Assembly (NCBI GenBank): GCA_024743095.1
Contig: JANSXF010000025.1
Span: 1-58,505 of the forward strand
DNA from: Flavobacteriaceae bacterium
GTDB lineage: Bacteria > Bacteroidota > Bacteroidia > Flavobacteriales > Flavobacteriaceae
Direction of reading: 5' to 3'
Length of the DNA stretch: 58,505 bases
Shown here: piece by piece, positions 34,061-44,120 of the stretch
Numbering within the stretch: the first letter of the stretch is position 1
How the letters are laid out: each line of letters begins with the position of its first letter
The notes under the pieces: generated by a model
What the model saw: the letters and a program-made list of their open reading frames with translations, nothing else
What the model was told of the DNA's origin: nothing
The model's database searches: none
Translations under genes and position numbers: made by a program

Positions 34061-35185
34061 GCGATTTAACTCATAATTATAAAGCTCCCTTCCCAACTGG
34101 GCCAAAAACGGGATTCCCACTTCATCGTATTCGTAGGTGTTATCATTAAAAATACCATTGCTGTTAACCAGAACTGTGGCCGTGATCATTAAATCTACAT
34201 TGTTTTTGGTGTCCTTTATATAAGCGCAATCGGTCAATGTGCCATAGGCATAGCCTACCTTGTTGTATATTTTGATGTGGTCGGGCATTGTTCCGGTAGT
34301 ATCGCCGAACATAAAAAACTTGACATAGCTATCGTAAAATTCTTCCTGATCATAACCTACTTCAGATGGAAGCGTGTGCATGGCATCCAACAAATATCCG
34401 CGTTGGTCATCATTAAGGTTGAAACGTTGCCCTTTTGGAAAGGCCTGGGGAAAAACAATGCGTTTTAAAAGTGCAGTTTGAGCTTCAATGGGATAATAAT
34501 TTTTCAAAGAGAAATCAAAAGGGCCAGTTTGTAAAGATCCATCTACAATAAATCCCATCCCTTTTTGGATGCCTTTCAATTCAATTGGTTTTATGGGGGA
34601 ATTTATAATGGGTTTACTTAAGTAAGTGGTGGAATCATTTAAATAAAACACCAATGGCCTGGTGGTAACATCATCGGCATTGTCCGTAGATAAACGGTGG
34701 GCTATCCGGATGGGTGAAACGCCCCTTCCCTGCATTCTTCTGTTCAGGTCGTCCTGTCCTAAAAACTCGACCAAACGATTATTGGCTGCATTGTCCGAAA
34801 CTGCAAAAATTTCTGAAATTGCCTTTGCAAAAGTTGTTACCACGGAATCCCCTTCAATAAAGAAGCGGGTGTCCAGTGAAAGAGAATCAATTTCGTTGAG
34901 TTTTTCCAAAGTTGCTACCGCTGCGGGAAATTTTACGGTGCTTGCCGGGTAGAAATAGCTGTTTTTGTCAACCTGAAAATCATGATCCGTAAAAATAATG
35001 CTGTCATTTTTTCGGTCTATCCGGGTATATCGGACCTGGACTTCGTGCTTGTCCAGATGATCCATTACCTTTTTAATTTTTGGATCTTCGGAAGAAAGGG
35101 CATTGGCCAGAGGGTCGGTCGGGTTGTTCTTTGCACAAGATACGCCCCACAAGAGCAAGCTCGATACGGCAACTCTAAGCCACAT
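34052..35185 (-). CDS. Class A beta-lactamase-fold serine hydrolase lipoprotein
   Basis: A 377-residue lipoprotein (signal MWLRVAVSSLLLWGVSC, lipid on Cys17). It has Ser82-x-x-Lys85 (ASTVKFP), Ser130-Asp131-Asn132 (FAVSDNAANN) and a KVG triad (IYNKVGYAYG) in place of KTG. No Glu166-type omega-loop motif is obvious, so it may lack classical beta-lactamase activity and act as a transpeptidase-like or esterase enzyme. It is the last of three minus-strand genes after SRPBCC and an 85-residue unknown. Confidence 0.88.
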   Translation of the reverse strand: MWLRVAVSSLLLWGVSCAKNNPTDPLANALSSEDPKIKKVMDHLDKHEVQVRYTRIDRKNDSIIFTDHDFQVDKNSYFYPASTVKFPAAVATLEKLNEIDSLSLDTRFFIEGDSVVTTFAKAISEIFAVSDNAANNRLVEFLGQDDLNRRMQGRGVSPIRIAHRLSTDNADDVTTRPLVFYLNDSTTYLSKPIINSPIKPIELKGIQKGMGFIVDGSLQTGPFDFSLKNYYPIEAQTALLKRIVFPQAFPKGQRFNLNDDQRGYLLDAMHTLPSEVGYDQEEFYDSYVKFFMFGDTTGTMPDHIKIYNKVGYAYGTLTDCAYIKDTKNNVDLMITATVLVNSNGIFNDNTYEYDEVGIPFLAQLGRELYNYELNRKK

Positions 35186-35195
35186 AGGTAAAAAA

Positions 35196-35453
35196 TTAAA
35201 TTTTCCCTGAATACACTTGGCCCCGATGAGGTTTAAGAATGCTTCTTACCTCTTTAAGTTCGGCCTCGTCCACCACCAAATAGGCTATACTGTGTGTGGG
35301 GCTAAAATGTTCCAAGCCTTCAAGGTCGTACTTGAGTTCCTCGACTTGGGCAAACTCTTTAAGGTGTTTAAGGTAATGCTCGGCCGTATGTGATGCGGTT
35401 GGCCCCCTAAAGTCCCAAATAATCTTTATTTTCCTGTCCAAAAGTTTTTCCAT
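35196..35453 (-). CDS. Small unknown protein
   Basis: An 85-residue acidic protein with a strand-helix-strand pattern (IKIIWDFRGPTASHTAEHYLKHL, then THSIAYLVVDEAELKEVRSIL). It is cytosolic, with no signal or membrane segment. I do not recognise the family. It lies between the SRPBCC gene (8 bases upstream) and the serine hydrolase gene (10 bases downstream), so all three are probably one operon. The shape resembles a small ferredoxin-like fold, which is speculation. Confidence 0.75.
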   Translation of the reverse strand: MEKLLDRKIKIIWDFRGPTASHTAEHYLKHLKEFAQVEELKYDLEGLEHFSPTHSIAYLVVDEAELKEVRSILKPHRGQVYSGKI

Positions 35454-35461
35454 TGTTGTTG

Positions 35462-35914
35462 TTATGAATTGAGCACAGATGTGCCATTTTCCGCAAAGGC
35501 CTTAAAGTCTTGCATATATTTTAACGACTGTTTTTTAAATGCCCCGGGCATTAAAATCCCCATAAGCTTCATCCCGAATCCCGAAAATTGAAATGCTGAT
35601 TCGGATATCCACCTGGTTGAGCCATTCTCTTCCTTAAAGTAGTTTTTTTGAATGTTGTGTACGCCCTTGGCTTCGTAAGTCATGTGTATTTCTTCTGGAA
35701 GGTTTTTTTTAATGATGGTCTCTACCATGTCCATTTTCCGTTTTCCCATTTCGTAACTTAGGCTCATGCGTGAACCTTCCTGTCCAGGCGTGGCGGACAA
35801 CTGTTCGTAGCCAATGAGCCCTTGCTGCCAATGCTTCATGTTGTCCGGGTCATCCATTTTTTTGATGAACTCTTCCCTTGGGACATCAACAACAATTTCG
35901 GTAGAATACTTCAT
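35462..35914 (-). CDS. SRPBCC family protein
   Basis: A 150-residue protein of the START/Bet v1-like (SRPBCC) superfamily (KYSTEIVVDVPREEFIKKMDDPDNMKHW, with NIQKNYFKEENGSTRWISES in the middle). Members bind hydrophobic ligands in a cavity. It heads the three-gene minus-strand operon and is divergent from the lipoprotein gene at 36032. Confidence 0.87.
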   Translation of the reverse strand: MKYSTEIVVDVPREEFIKKMDDPDNMKHWQQGLIGYEQLSATPGQEGSRMSLSYEMGKRKMDMVETIIKKNLPEEIHMTYEAKGVHNIQKNYFKEENGSTRWISESAFQFSGFGMKLMGILMPGAFKKQSLKYMQDFKAFAENGTSVLNS

Positions 35915-35997
35915 GTCTTGGTTTGGTTTTGCACTAAAGTAGCAATTTCTAGGAATCTATCGGTCACAAAAAATCTGTTAATGAAATTAGAACCTTC

Positions 35998-36027
35998 TTG
36001 TAAGGGACTTTGTAATTGTTATTTTTG
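35998..36027 (+). promoter_or_regulatory. Consensus promoter of the SurA-like operon
   Basis: TTG (35998-36000), 19 bases, TATTTTTG (36020-36027): a full match to the Bacteroidota TTG-N19-TAnnTTTG promoter. The start point should fall at about 36031, next to the ATG at 36032. Confidence 0.7.
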
Positions 36028-36031
36028 CGAA

Positions 36032-36913
36032 ATGCTTAAGCTCCAAAAAAATAGATTGTTCTTTGTTTGCTGTATTTTGGCGATCATGGTTTCTTCTTGT
36101 GAGGGTATGTTCAACAAGGAGGAGGAAAAGGAGCCATTGGCCCGCGTGGGCGAAGCCTACTTGTACAGAGAGGATATCGCCGCTCTGGTCAGGGAAGATA
36201 TGACGGCGGAGGACAGTACCATATTTGTTACCAATTACATCAACAATTGGGCGTCTAAGCAATTACTGTTGTCCAAATCAAAAATTAATCTTCCCGAGGA
36301 GAAGTTGGCGGAGTTTGACCGTTTGGTGTCGGATTACCGTGCGGATCTGTACACACGTGCCTATATTGAGGCCTTGGTGAATCAATCCCAGGATACGGCC
36401 GTTACCAAAAGCCAGCTGCAAGAATTCTATGAGCGAGAAAAGGAAAATTTCAAACTCAACGAAAAACTGGTGCAATTGAGGTTCGTGGGAATGTCCGAAC
36501 AGTTTTTGGACAGGGATGGGGTAGAGGAGAAAATCAAACAATGGAACGATTCGGATAAGCGGTACTTGGATTCCATCGCCGTACAATTCAAAAAAATACA
36601 TTTTAACGACTCCATTTGGGTGAGTGCATCAAGGGTTATCCAGGAAATACCCCCATTAACACAGGCAAATGAGGAGTCCCACTTAAAAAAATCACAATTT
36701 TTTGAGCTACAAGATTCGTTAGAGGTATATTTGGGATTGGTAACCAACGTGTTGGAGGTCAACGAAACAGCACCTTTCGATTATGTTGAGCCGGATATCA
36801 GGCAATTGATTTTGAACAGGAGAAGGTTGAACTACGTAAAAAGACTGGAAACCGAAATTATAGATGAAGCCATTAAGAAGAATGAATTTGAGGTTTATGA
36901 CAAAGAAAATTAA
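36032..36913 (+). CDS. Lipoprotein related to the SurA N-terminal domain
   Basis: A 293-residue protein with a lipoprotein signal (RLFFVCCILAIMVSSC). The rest is charged and helical (LYREDIAALVREDM, then QLQEFYEREKENFKLNEKLVQLRF), resembling the chaperone-type helical domain of SurA/PpiD proteins without a clear rotamase domain. It directly precedes the SurA-like gene with a 17-base overlap. It probably helps outer-membrane protein folding together with SurA. The reading frame is open up to 35822, but that would run through the promoter; the ATG at 36032 starts the signal. Confidence 0.75.
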   Translation: MLKLQKNRLFFVCCILAIMVSSCEGMFNKEEEKEPLARVGEAYLYREDIAALVREDMTAEDSTIFVTNYINNWASKQLLLSKSKINLPEEKLAEFDRLVSDYRADLYTRAYIEALVNQSQDTAVTKSQLQEFYEREKENFKLNEKLVQLRFVGMSEQFLDRDGVEEKIKQWNDSDKRYLDSIAVQFKKIHFNDSIWVSASRVIQEIPPLTQANEESHLKKSQFFELQDSLEVYLGLVTNVLEVNETAPFDYVEPDIRQLILNRRRLNYVKRLETEIIDEAIKKNEFEVYDKEN

Positions 36914-38294
36914 AGGACTTTCCATGGCATTTTTTGCGATGCTGGGAATGGTCCGGGCACAGCAAGCGGACCAAGCAATGAGTATTGACACCACTAGCAG
37001 CACAAAAAAAGTTAAGCTGGACGGGATCGCCGCGGTAGTGGGAGATTATGTAATCTTGGAATCGGACATAGATAAAACATTGATCGATCTTCAGAACCAA
37101 GGCGCATCCACTGAGGATGTTACCCGTTGCGGGCTTTTGGGCAAGCTAATGGAGGACAGGTTGTACGCCCACCAAGCGGTGCAGGATAGTTTGTTGGTGT
37201 CCGACGATATGGTAAATGCACAAAGCGATAGGCAGATCCAACAATTGACACAGCAGATAGGAAGTGTTGAAAAGATGTTGAGCTATTATAAAAAGCCGGA
37301 CATGGAAAGTTTCCGTGAAGAGCTATTTGAAATCAACAAACTGCGTATGCTTTCGGAAAAGATGCAAGGAAAAATCGTAGAGGAGATTGAAGTGACCCCG
37401 GAAGAAGTTCGTCAATTTTTCTACAAAATCCCGGAAGATGAACGCCCGGTTTTTGGCGCGGAATTGGAAATTGCCCAGATAGTGAAACAGCCCGAAGCTC
37501 CCGAGGAAGAAAAACAAAAGGTAATCAACCAACTTAAGGAGATCCGTCAGGATGTACTGGAAAACGATGCCAGTTTTAACGTAAAGGCCATTTTGTACTC
37601 ACAAGACCCTGGATCAAAGTCCAAGGGAGGTTTTTATAGCATGACCAAAGAAACTCCTTTTGTAAAAGAATTCAAGGATGTTGCTTTTAGTCTTAGAGAA
37701 GGAGATATTTCTGAACCTTTTGAAACCACATTCGGTTATCATATAATTTTTGTTGAAAAGGTCAGGGGGCAAGAAAGAGATGTTCGTCATATTTTGATGA
37801 CTCCTGAGATTCCACAAAGTGCCATTGATAAGGCGACAAAAGAATTGGATTCCATTCGTCAGCAGGTTTTGGATGGTAAATACACATTTGCAGAAGCAGC
37901 ATTGAATTTTTCGGATGAAAAGGAAACCAAGTTCGATGGTGGATTGCTGCGTAATCCCGTGAACTTTGATTCCCGGTTTGAATTGACCAAGATGGACCCT
38001 ACCCTGTATAATCAGGTGAGGAACCTTAAAGATGGTGAAATATCACGCCCTATCCGTGAGGATGATCAAAGAGGTGGGGCACCAAAGTTCAAGATCATGA
38101 AGATTTCCAACCGTTATGATGAACACGAAGCGGACTTTGCAAAAGATTACATGAAAATCCAGGAACTGGCACTAAGGGAAAAACAGTTCAATGCCATAAA
38201 AGAATGGATGGACGAACATATCGATGATACCTATATTCATGTAGATCCAGAAAGTAGAGTCTGTGATTTTGCAAACAATTGGGTAAAGGAGTAG
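36897..38294 (+). CDS. SurA-like periplasmic peptidylprolyl isomerase
   Basis: A 465-residue protein with a signal peptide (MTKKIKGLSMAFFAMLGMVRAQ), a SurA N-terminal helical domain (about residues 45-170), then two PPIC-type rotamase domains (about 185-300, SKGGFYSMTKETPFVKEF, and 310-420, VRHILMTPEIPQSA). It escorts outer membrane proteins through the periplasm. The start overlaps the preceding lipoprotein gene by 17 bases; an in-frame ATG at 36864 would add 11 residues. The MoxR gene follows after four bases. Confidence 0.92.
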   Translation: MTKKIKGLSMAFFAMLGMVRAQQADQAMSIDTTSSTKKVKLDGIAAVVGDYVILESDIDKTLIDLQNQGASTEDVTRCGLLGKLMEDRLYAHQAVQDSLLVSDDMVNAQSDRQIQQLTQQIGSVEKMLSYYKKPDMESFREELFEINKLRMLSEKMQGKIVEEIEVTPEEVRQFFYKIPEDERPVFGAELEIAQIVKQPEAPEEEKQKVINQLKEIRQDVLENDASFNVKAILYSQDPGSKSKGGFYSMTKETPFVKEFKDVAFSLREGDISEPFETTFGYHIIFVEKVRGQERDVRHILMTPEIPQSAIDKATKELDSIRQQVLDGKYTFAEAALNFSDEKETKFDGGLLRNPVNFDSRFELTKMDPTLYNQVRNLKDGEISRPIREDDQRGGAPKFKIMKISNRYDEHEADFAKDYMKIQELALREKQFNAIKEWMDEHIDDTYIHVDPESRVCDFANNWVKE

Positions 38295-38298
38295 CCTT

Positions 38299-39252
38299 AT
38301 GTCGGATGTAGTTGCGGTAGAAAATCTGGTAAAAAAACACCAAGAATTAAAAAAAGAGATTGCCAAGGTCATTGTAGGCCAAGAATCGGTGATCGATCAA
38401 ATACTACTATCCATTTATACGGGAGGGCACTCCTTGCTGATCGGTGTGCCGGGTTTGGCCAAAACCTTAATGGTAAACACCATTGCCCGAACATTGGGAC
38501 TGGACTTTAAAAGAATCCAGTTCACTCCCGACCTTATGCCGAGCGATATTTTGGGAAGCGAGGTCTTGGACCAAAACCGCAACTTTAAGTTTATAAAGGG
38601 GCCGGTTTTTGGAAATATCATTCTAGCCGATGAAATTAACAGGACCCCACCAAAAACCCAGGCAGCATTGCTGGAAGCCATGCAGGAGCGTGCCGTCACT
38701 ATTGCCGGAAAACAGTACAGGTTAAATCAACCCTATTTTGTGTTGGCCACCCAAAACCCTATTGAGCAAGAAGGGACATATCCGTTGCCAGAGGCCCAAT
38801 TGGACCGTTTTATGTTTGCCATAGAACTAAAATACCCATCGGTCGAGGAGGAAATCCAAGTGGTGAAGTCCACCACTAGTGATGATCAGGCCACAATCGA
38901 TACCTTGTTTACAGCGGATGAAATCATTGAGGTGCAACATTTGATCAGGCGCATACCTGTTCCGGACAATGTTGTGGATTACGCGGTAAGGTTGGTCAAT
39001 AGAACAAGGCCTGGACAAGAAGGAGCATCGGAATATGTTGAAAACTACATAGATTGGGGTGCTGGGCCAAGGGCATCACAAAACTTGATTTTAGCTGCGA
39101 AAGCCCATGCTGCCATCAACGGAAAGTTCTCTCCGGACATCGAAGATGTAAAAGCGGTAAGCCTTGGAATCCTTCGCCATAGGATTCTAAAAAACTACAA
39201 AGCGGAAGCTGAAGGCATTACCGAAGAGAAAATTATCACGGAATTGTTGTAA
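38299..39252 (+). CDS. MoxR family AAA+ ATPase
   Basis: A 317-residue AAA+ protein of the MoxR group: Walker A GVPGLAKT (residues 49-56, Lys55), Walker B ILADEINRTPPKTQ and the conserved MQERAVTIAGKQYRL, LATQNPIEQEGTYPLPEAQLDRF segments. MoxR proteins act as chaperone-like ATPases, usually with DUF58 and VWA partners, which are not seen here. It follows the SurA-like gene within four bases, so envelope quality control is a plausible context. Confidence 0.95.
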   Translation: MSDVVAVENLVKKHQELKKEIAKVIVGQESVIDQILLSIYTGGHSLLIGVPGLAKTLMVNTIARTLGLDFKRIQFTPDLMPSDILGSEVLDQNRNFKFIKGPVFGNIILADEINRTPPKTQAALLEAMQERAVTIAGKQYRLNQPYFVLATQNPIEQEGTYPLPEAQLDRFMFAIELKYPSVEEEIQVVKSTTSDDQATIDTLFTADEIIEVQHLIRRIPVPDNVVDYAVRLVNRTRPGQEGASEYVENYIDWGAGPRASQNLILAAKAHAAINGKFSPDIEDVKAVSLGILRHRILKNYKAEAEGITEEKIITELL

Positions 39253-39356
39253 AAAATAAGCAGGACAACACTTATTTAGTACGATTCTAATTCCAAAATA
39301 CTTCACTATTTAGTAAATTTACCGAATTACGAAAATCTTAAAAACTCAATTGTAGA

Positions 39357-41624
<2,268 letters not shown>

Positions 41625-41644
41625 GTGTATCTGATATAATCTAT

Positions 41645-41682
41645 AAAAACTCCTGATGTTGTTAAAGATATCAGGAGTTTTT
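41645..41682 (+). terminator. Intrinsic terminator after aconitase
   Basis: AAAAACTCCTGAT (41645-41657) pairs with ATCAGGAGTTTTT (41670-41682). Confidence 0.88.
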
Positions 41683-41704
41683 AATTTTTGAGAAATAACA
41701 ATTC

Positions 41705-42265
41705 ATGAAAATCAGTAAAAAGACCGTTCTCAATATTGTATTGATTCTTTTTGTGCTATCATTTTTTGTAACGCCCATCGGGTACTACGGAAAAATTTGG
41801 CTGAACCGTTTATTTGCTTTTTCCCCATCTGTGATCGAAAAAGCGGAGCAACAAAAAATTGTCGATTACAACTGGAGGCTAAAAGATCAGGAATGGAATT
41901 TTTTCAATTTTGAAGAATCCAAAGGTAATGTGGTCTTGATCAACCTTTGGGCTTCATGGCGCCTGCCTTCCGAAGCAGAGCTTGCAAGTGTTCAGGAATT
42001 GTACGACAGATACAGGGGCAAGATGGATTTTTATATCATAACAAATGAGGAGCAGGAACCTGTTGAGGCCTTTATGGAAGAACATGGCTTTACTTTTCCG
42101 GTCACCTATTTGATCATTGGTGAAAAAATGGCCGTGGATACGGGTAAAGTACCATCATCTTATTTGGTGGATAAATCTGGAAATATTGTGATCCATGAAG
42201 AGGGAATTTCGGATTGGAGTACGAAAAAAGTGTACAGGTTGTTGGATGAATTGATCGACGAATGA
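41705..42265 (+). CDS. TlpA-like protein without redox cysteines
   Basis: A 186-residue membrane-anchored protein with one N-terminal helix (about residues 7-28) and a thioredoxin-like domain (VVLINLWASWRLPSEAEL, then VPSSYLVDKSGNIV). The place of the CxxC motif is taken by R86-L87-P88-S89, and the protein has no catalytic Cys pair. The fold, the Trp before the motif and the cis-Pro loop are kept. It overlaps the next gene, an intact TlpA paralogue, by four bases (ATGA). It likely arose by tandem duplication and may act as a non-catalytic partner. Confidence 0.88.
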   Translation: MKISKKTVLNIVLILFVLSFFVTPIGYYGKIWLNRLFAFSPSVIEKAEQQKIVDYNWRLKDQEWNFFNFEESKGNVVLINLWASWRLPSEAELASVQELYDRYRGKMDFYIITNEEQEPVEAFMEEHGFTFPVTYLIIGEKMAVDTGKVPSSYLVDKSGNIVIHEEGISDWSTKKVYRLLDELIDE

Positions 42266-42828
42266 AACTGACCAAGGAACAGATCGGCAACGGCATATGG
42301 ATATTGGCCATATTGCTCATTCTTTTTACACCCTTAGGCTTTTATGCCAAAGTTTTGGTCAATAAAGTAGTGGCCGCTGTCATTAGTCCAAGTACTATTG
42401 ATGAAAATGAGCAGGCAACCTTGGCCGATTACAATTGGGGCCTCATTGATTTGGAGGGAGAACAAATCAACCTTCAATCTAAAAAAGGAGAAGTGATCTT
42501 GATCAATGTTTGGGCCACTTGGTGTCCGCCATGCGTAGCGGAGCTCCCGGGCTTTATTGAACTATATTCGGATTATAAGGAAAAGGTCACCTTCGCTTTT
42601 GTGGCCAACGATGAGAAAGATAAAGTCATTACTTTTCTAGAAAAAAAAGGATACCAATTACCAGTTTATTTTCAGGCATCGGCAACACCTACGGAGTTGG
42701 AAAGCAGAAGTATTCCCGTTACCTATATTATTGATAAAGAGGGCAAAATTGTAGTGAACAAAACCGGGGCCGCAAATTGGAATTCAGAAAGCACGCGCAA
42801 TCTTTTGGATGGATTGCTAAGTGAATAA
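42262..42828 (+). CDS. TlpA/ResA-like thiol-disulfide reductase
   Basis: A 188-residue membrane-anchored thioredoxin-fold protein. It has one N-terminal helix (about residues 11-33) and the active site WATWCPPCVAELP (Cys88, Cys91), with the cis-Pro loop in SIPVTYIID. It faces the periplasm and would reduce disulfides, for example in cytochrome c maturation. It is the catalytic member of a tandem pair whose first gene has lost the cysteines. Its stop abuts the crtZ stop from the other strand with no base between. Confidence 0.93.
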   Translation: MKLTKEQIGNGIWILAILLILFTPLGFYAKVLVNKVVAAVISPSTIDENEQATLADYNWGLIDLEGEQINLQSKKGEVILINVWATWCPPCVAELPGFIELYSDYKEKVTFAFVANDEKDKVITFLEKKGYQLPVYFQASATPTELESRSIPVTYIIDKEGKIVVNKTGAANWNSESTRNLLDGLLSE

Positions 42829-43281
42829 TCAATTTTTCTTAAAATATTTAAACGGAACAACCAACATCCCAAAACATTCACCATCTTCTTTGCCCAAATG
42901 TTTGTGATGCATCTTATGTGCCCTTCTCACACCTTTTGCATACCGATTATTGGCGTTTCTGAACATTTTGAATCGCTGGTGGATAAATATGTCATGAACA
43001 GTGAAGTAGGCTATCCCATAGGCCAAAATACCAAAACCTAAAGGCCAACCGTACCAAAACGAAGTGTAGCTGCCCAGATAGAAAAGCGTCATGCTCACAA
43101 TGGCATAAAAGATAAAGAAGGCGTCATTTCGCTCAAACCATGAATCGTGGTCCTTTTTATGGTGGTCTTTGTGAAGGCTCCACAAAAAACCATGCATTAC
43201 GTATTTATGGGTAAACCACGCCATAAACTCCATAAAGCAAAAAGTTGCCAAAAAAACCAATATCCAAAGTGCTACTTTCAT
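42829..43281 (-). CDS. crtZ: Beta-carotene hydroxylase CrtZ
   Basis: A 150-residue membrane di-iron hydroxylase with four His motifs: HKYVMHG, HKDHHKKDH, HDIFIHQRF and HKMHHKHLG. It adds hydroxyl groups to beta-ionone rings to make zeaxanthin. Its ATG overlaps the crtB stop by four bases. It is the last gene of the MerR-crtI-crtB-crtZ operon. The lycopene cyclase needed to supply its substrate is not in the window. Confidence 0.95.
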   Translation of the reverse strand: MKVALWILVFLATFCFMEFMAWFTHKYVMHGFLWSLHKDHHKKDHDSWFERNDAFFIFYAIVSMTLFYLGSYTSFWYGWPLGFGILAYGIAYFTVHDIFIHQRFKMFRNANNRYAKGVRRAHKMHHKHLGKEDGECFGMLVVPFKYFKKN

Positions 43282-44120
43282 TGTACCAGTTGTAGTTTGT
43301 AATTTACGTAAGATTGTGCCAGCAGACCAAATTTTTGGTAATTGGGCACACGGATCCTAGTGTTCTTGATTTCTAGGGGAGGGGTGCTCTGTAATTTTTG
43401 AAGCAGTTTTTTGTAATAACGATAAGCGGTATATACACCAAATTTGGCCTGCTCCGGCAATTGTACAATTCCAGAATAACCCAATGCAAAATCAGCTTTG
43501 ATCTCGTTTACGATACGTCTTTTGGATTCCTCGTCCAGTTCCAATAGATTGGTGTTGGGGAAATAGGTACGGTTCAAATCCTCATAATCTGCTTTTAAGT
43601 CCCGAAGAAAGTTCACTTTTTGAAAAGCTGAGCCCAAAGCCATGGCAGATTCTTTTAATTTCTCGTATTTTTCTTTGTCGCCTTTAACGAACACACAAAG
43701 GCACATTAGGCCCACCACGTCGGCAGAGCCATAGATGTACTCGCGGTATTCATCAAAAGTCTCGTAATTTTTCTTGGTAAGGTCCATTCGCATACTTTTC
43801 ATAAAAGATGCTACCAAGTGATGCGGAATGTCATACTTATGATAAGTGTATTGAAAGGAATTCAGAATAGGGTTTAAACTTATTTTGTCCGCAATGGCCT
43901 GTTCCATATCATTTTCAAAGGCATCAAACAATCTGCCCTTGTTGTAATCATGAAAGGAATCCACAATCTCATCGGCAAAGCGTACAAAACCGTAAATGTT
44001 GTAAATATCCCCCCTGATCGAGGGTGCCAACATTTTGGTTGCCAATGAGAAAGAGGTACTGTAAGATTTGGTTACAACCTTGCTGCAGTAATAAGAAACA
44101 TCGTCAAAAATAGTTTTCAT
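43278..44120 (-). CDS. crtB: Phytoene synthase CrtB
   Basis: A 280-residue squalene/phytoene synthase family protein. The two Asp-rich motifs are FADEIVDSF (about residue 48) and NFLRDLKADYEDL (about residue 172), with the expected helical bundle around them. It condenses two geranylgeranyl-PP into phytoene. It overlaps both crtI and crtZ by four bases. Confidence 0.95.
   Translation of the reverse strand: MKTIFDDVSYYCSKVVTKSYSTSFSLATKMLAPSIRGDIYNIYGFVRFADEIVDSFHDYNKGRLFDAFENDMEQAIADKISLNPILNSFQYTYHKYDIPHHLVASFMKSMRMDLTKKNYETFDEYREYIYGSADVVGLMCLCVFVKGDKEKYEKLKESAMALGSAFQKVNFLRDLKADYEDLNRTYFPNTNLLELDEESKRRIVNEIKADFALGYSGIVQLPEQAKFGVYTAYRYYKKLLQKLQSTPPLEIKNTRIRVPNYQKFGLLAQSYVNYKLQLVQ

Noticed and set aside
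34052..35185. Antibiotic-resistance class A beta-lactamase
   Set aside because: SxxK and SDN are present but KTG reads KVG and no Glu166-type omega loop is visible; the context is a chromosomal lipoprotein operon.
35822..36031. N-terminal extension of the SurA-partner lipoprotein by 70 residues
   Set aside because: It would run through the consensus promoter at 35998-36027 and bury the lipoprotein signal inside the protein.
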